From NCBI GenBank assembly GCA_029555415.1, contig JAKPSI010000002.1, forward strand, positions 1 to 64,000: a DNA stretch of 64,000 nt, written 5' to 3'. Source of the stretch: Bacteroidota bacterium. GTDB taxonomy: Bacteria > Bacteroidota > Bacteroidia > Chitinophagales > Chitinophagaceae. Shown here piece after piece: positions 62,744 through 64,000 of the stretch; the stretch's first letter is position 1, and each line of letters starts with the position of its first letter. Below the pieces are notes generated by a model. The model was not told the DNA's origin and did not search any database. It was given only the letters and a program-made list of their open reading frames with translations. A program made the translations under genes and the position numbers.

Positions 62744-63995
62744 ATTTATCCTTCCAGAGGTTTTTTAAGTATTTGCGTAATTCTTCTTCACGCGCGTTCT
62801 TGCCCGGATCATAAAAAGCAGATCCCGAAATGGCATCCGGCAGGTATTCCTGCGGGGCGAAGTTATTCTCATAACTGTGCGAATAGCGGTAGTCCTTTCC
62901 GTAACCCATGTTCTTCATGAGTTTGGTCGGCGCATTGCGGATATGCAACGGTACCGGCAGGTCCCCCGCATTGCGCACCGCCGCCATGGCCGCATCGATC
63001 GCCACGATCGCTGAATTGCTTTTGGCGGAAGATGCCAGGTAGATCGCGCACTGCGAAAGGATGATCCTTGCTTCCGGGTAACCGATCTTGTTCACCGCCT
63101 CGAAACAGGCGTTGGCCATCACCAGCGCGGTAGGGTTGGCATTACCGATGTCCTCGCTCGCCAGGATCACCATCCTGCGCGCGATGAACTTCACATCTTC
63201 ACCACCCTCGATCATACGTGCCAGCCAGTATACCGCGCCATTCGGATCACTGCCACGCACCGATTTGATGAATGCTGAAATGATATCATAATGCTGTTCA
63301 CCGCTCTTGTCATACAACGCGATCTTTTGCTGCGCCACTTTCATCACAAGTGCGTCCGTGATCACGATCTCTTTTCCACCCGCGTCACATACGATCTCCA
63401 GCAGGTTCAGCAGTTTTCTTCCGTCTCCGCCGGAAATATGCAGCAATGCTTCCGTTTCTTTGAGCGTTACTTTTTTCTGTTTGAGGATCTCGTCTTTTTT
63501 TAACGCGCTTTCCATCAGCTTCACCAGGTCCTTATCCTCCAGTGGTTTCAAAACATAAACCTGACAACGGGAGAGGAGGGCGCTGTTCACTTCAAAAGAA
63601 GGGTTCTCCGTCGTGGCACCAATGAGCGTCACCGTTCCTTTTTCCACCGCACCCAGCAGGGCATCCTGCTGACCTTTGTTGAAACGATGGATCTCATCAA
63701 TGAACAGGATCGCGCCCGGTTTGTGTTTCGCTTCTTCGATCACTTCCCGTACATCTTTCACCCCGGAACTGATAGCACTCAGGGTATAGAATGGCGCTTT
63801 CAGGCTATGCGCGATGATGGTCGCGATGGTCGTCTTGCCCGTACCCGGAGGTCCCCAGAAAATAATGGAAGGTAATTTGCCACCAGCAATGGCGTGGCGC
63901 AGCATACTGCCCGGTCCAGTGATATGTTCCTGACCCAGCAAGTCATCCAGTGTATGCGGCCTGATCCTCTCCGCCAGCGGTGCTAATGCATTCAT
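62733..63995 (-). CDS. rarA: Replication-associated recombination protein A (RarA/MgsA)
   Basis: 420-residue AAA+ ATPase related to clamp loaders, acting at stalled replication forks. PLAERIRPHTLDDLLGQEHI at the start, Walker A WGPPGTGKTTIATI, Walker B AILFIDEIHRFNKGQQD, sensor GATTENPSFEVNSALLSRC, and the C-terminal MgsA domain (SDPNGAVYWLARMIEGGED, FIARRMVILASEDIGNANP, LHIRNAPTKLMKNMGYGKDYRYSHS). Complete within the window; start ATG 63995 is 6 bases from its end. Confidence 0.96.
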   Translation of the reverse strand: MNALAPLAERIRPHTLDDLLGQEHITGPGSMLRHAIAGGKLPSIIFWGPPGTGKTTIATIIAHSLKAPFYTLSAISSGVKDVREVIEEAKHKPGAILFIDEIHRFNKGQQDALLGAVEKGTVTLIGATTENPSFEVNSALLSRCQVYVLKPLEDKDLVKLMESALKKDEILKQKKVTLKETEALLHISGGDGRKLLNLLEIVCDAGGKEIVITDALVMKVAQQKIALYDKSGEQHYDIISAFIKSVRGSDPNGAVYWLARMIEGGEDVKFIARRMVILASEDIGNANPTALVMANACFEAVNKIGYPEARIILSQCAIYLASSAKSNSAIVAIDAAMAAVRNAGDLPVPLHIRNAPTKLMKNMGYGKDYRYSHSYENNFAPQEYLPDAISGSAFYDPGKNAREEELRKYLKNLWKDKYGY

Positions 63996-64000
63996 GGCTT

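Overview
The window looks like a chromosomal piece of a Bacteroidota bacterium, most likely of the Chitinophagaceae type. The evidence is a type IX secretion (T9SS) sorting domain, a PorG-like outer-membrane protein, promoters close to the Bacteroidetes TTTG-N20-TAnnTTTG form, few Shine-Dalgarno sites, and the mix of gene families. I saw no rRNA, tRNA, CRISPR array or intact insertion sequence.

Region 1 (1-23.3 kb) is clearly more AT-rich than the rest. It is a nitric oxide / low-oxygen respiration block. A quinol-type NO reductase (qNor) and a NorC-NorB cytochrome-type NO reductase diverge from a 72-bp spacer that holds a 32-bp palindrome. They are followed by a QueD-like gene, an Rrf2 repressor with three cysteines and a Crp/Fnr regulator. 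A leftward operon then carries a cbb3-type oxidase (ccoN with a long duplicated N-terminus, a fused ccoO-ccoP-like cytochrome c), two small membrane proteins, a group III truncated hemoglobin, a [2Fe-2S] ferredoxin, a short conserved protein and a cupin. A second Rrf2 regulator, a CLC chloride channel and a four-cysteine Fnr-like regulator follow. The block ends with a membrane-anchored FMN/3Fe-4S glutamate-synthase-like protein, an Rnk-like protein, another ferredoxin, and decaying genes.

Region 2 (21.4-24.9 kb) is a junction zone. It holds remnants of an aldo/keto reductase and of a DUF1016 gene, an intact DUF1016 nuclease, a HicA-HicB toxin-antitoxin pair whose toxin appears to begin with ATA, several hairpins, and a nested tandem repeat of about 200 bp.

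Region 3 (24.9-49 kb), higher in GC, starts with a secreted glycoside hydrolase and continues as a surface-polysaccharide locus: initiating sugar transferase, five glycosyltransferases, an ABC exporter/flippase, two Wzy-like membrane proteins, a Wzz-like protein and a sugar-nucleotide epimerase. Embedded in it is an unusual block of three radical SAM enzymes, three methyltransferases, an amidohydrolase and a nucleotidyltransferase-like protein, which suggests an uncharacterised modified sugar or small molecule.

Region 4 (49-53.4 kb) is a methionine operon, metY-metX-hom, led by a promoter, a SAM-I riboswitch with a terminator, and then a 25-codon open frame ending in a Cys/Met run that looks like a leader peptide.

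Region 5 (53.4-64 kb) is housekeeping and envelope genes: uvrA, a Yip1 membrane protein, a stand-alone T9SS sorting domain, a PorG-like barrel, an ElaA acetyltransferase, an M28 peptidase, a second truncated hemoglobin and rarA. All family calls come from reading the sequence; no database search was made.
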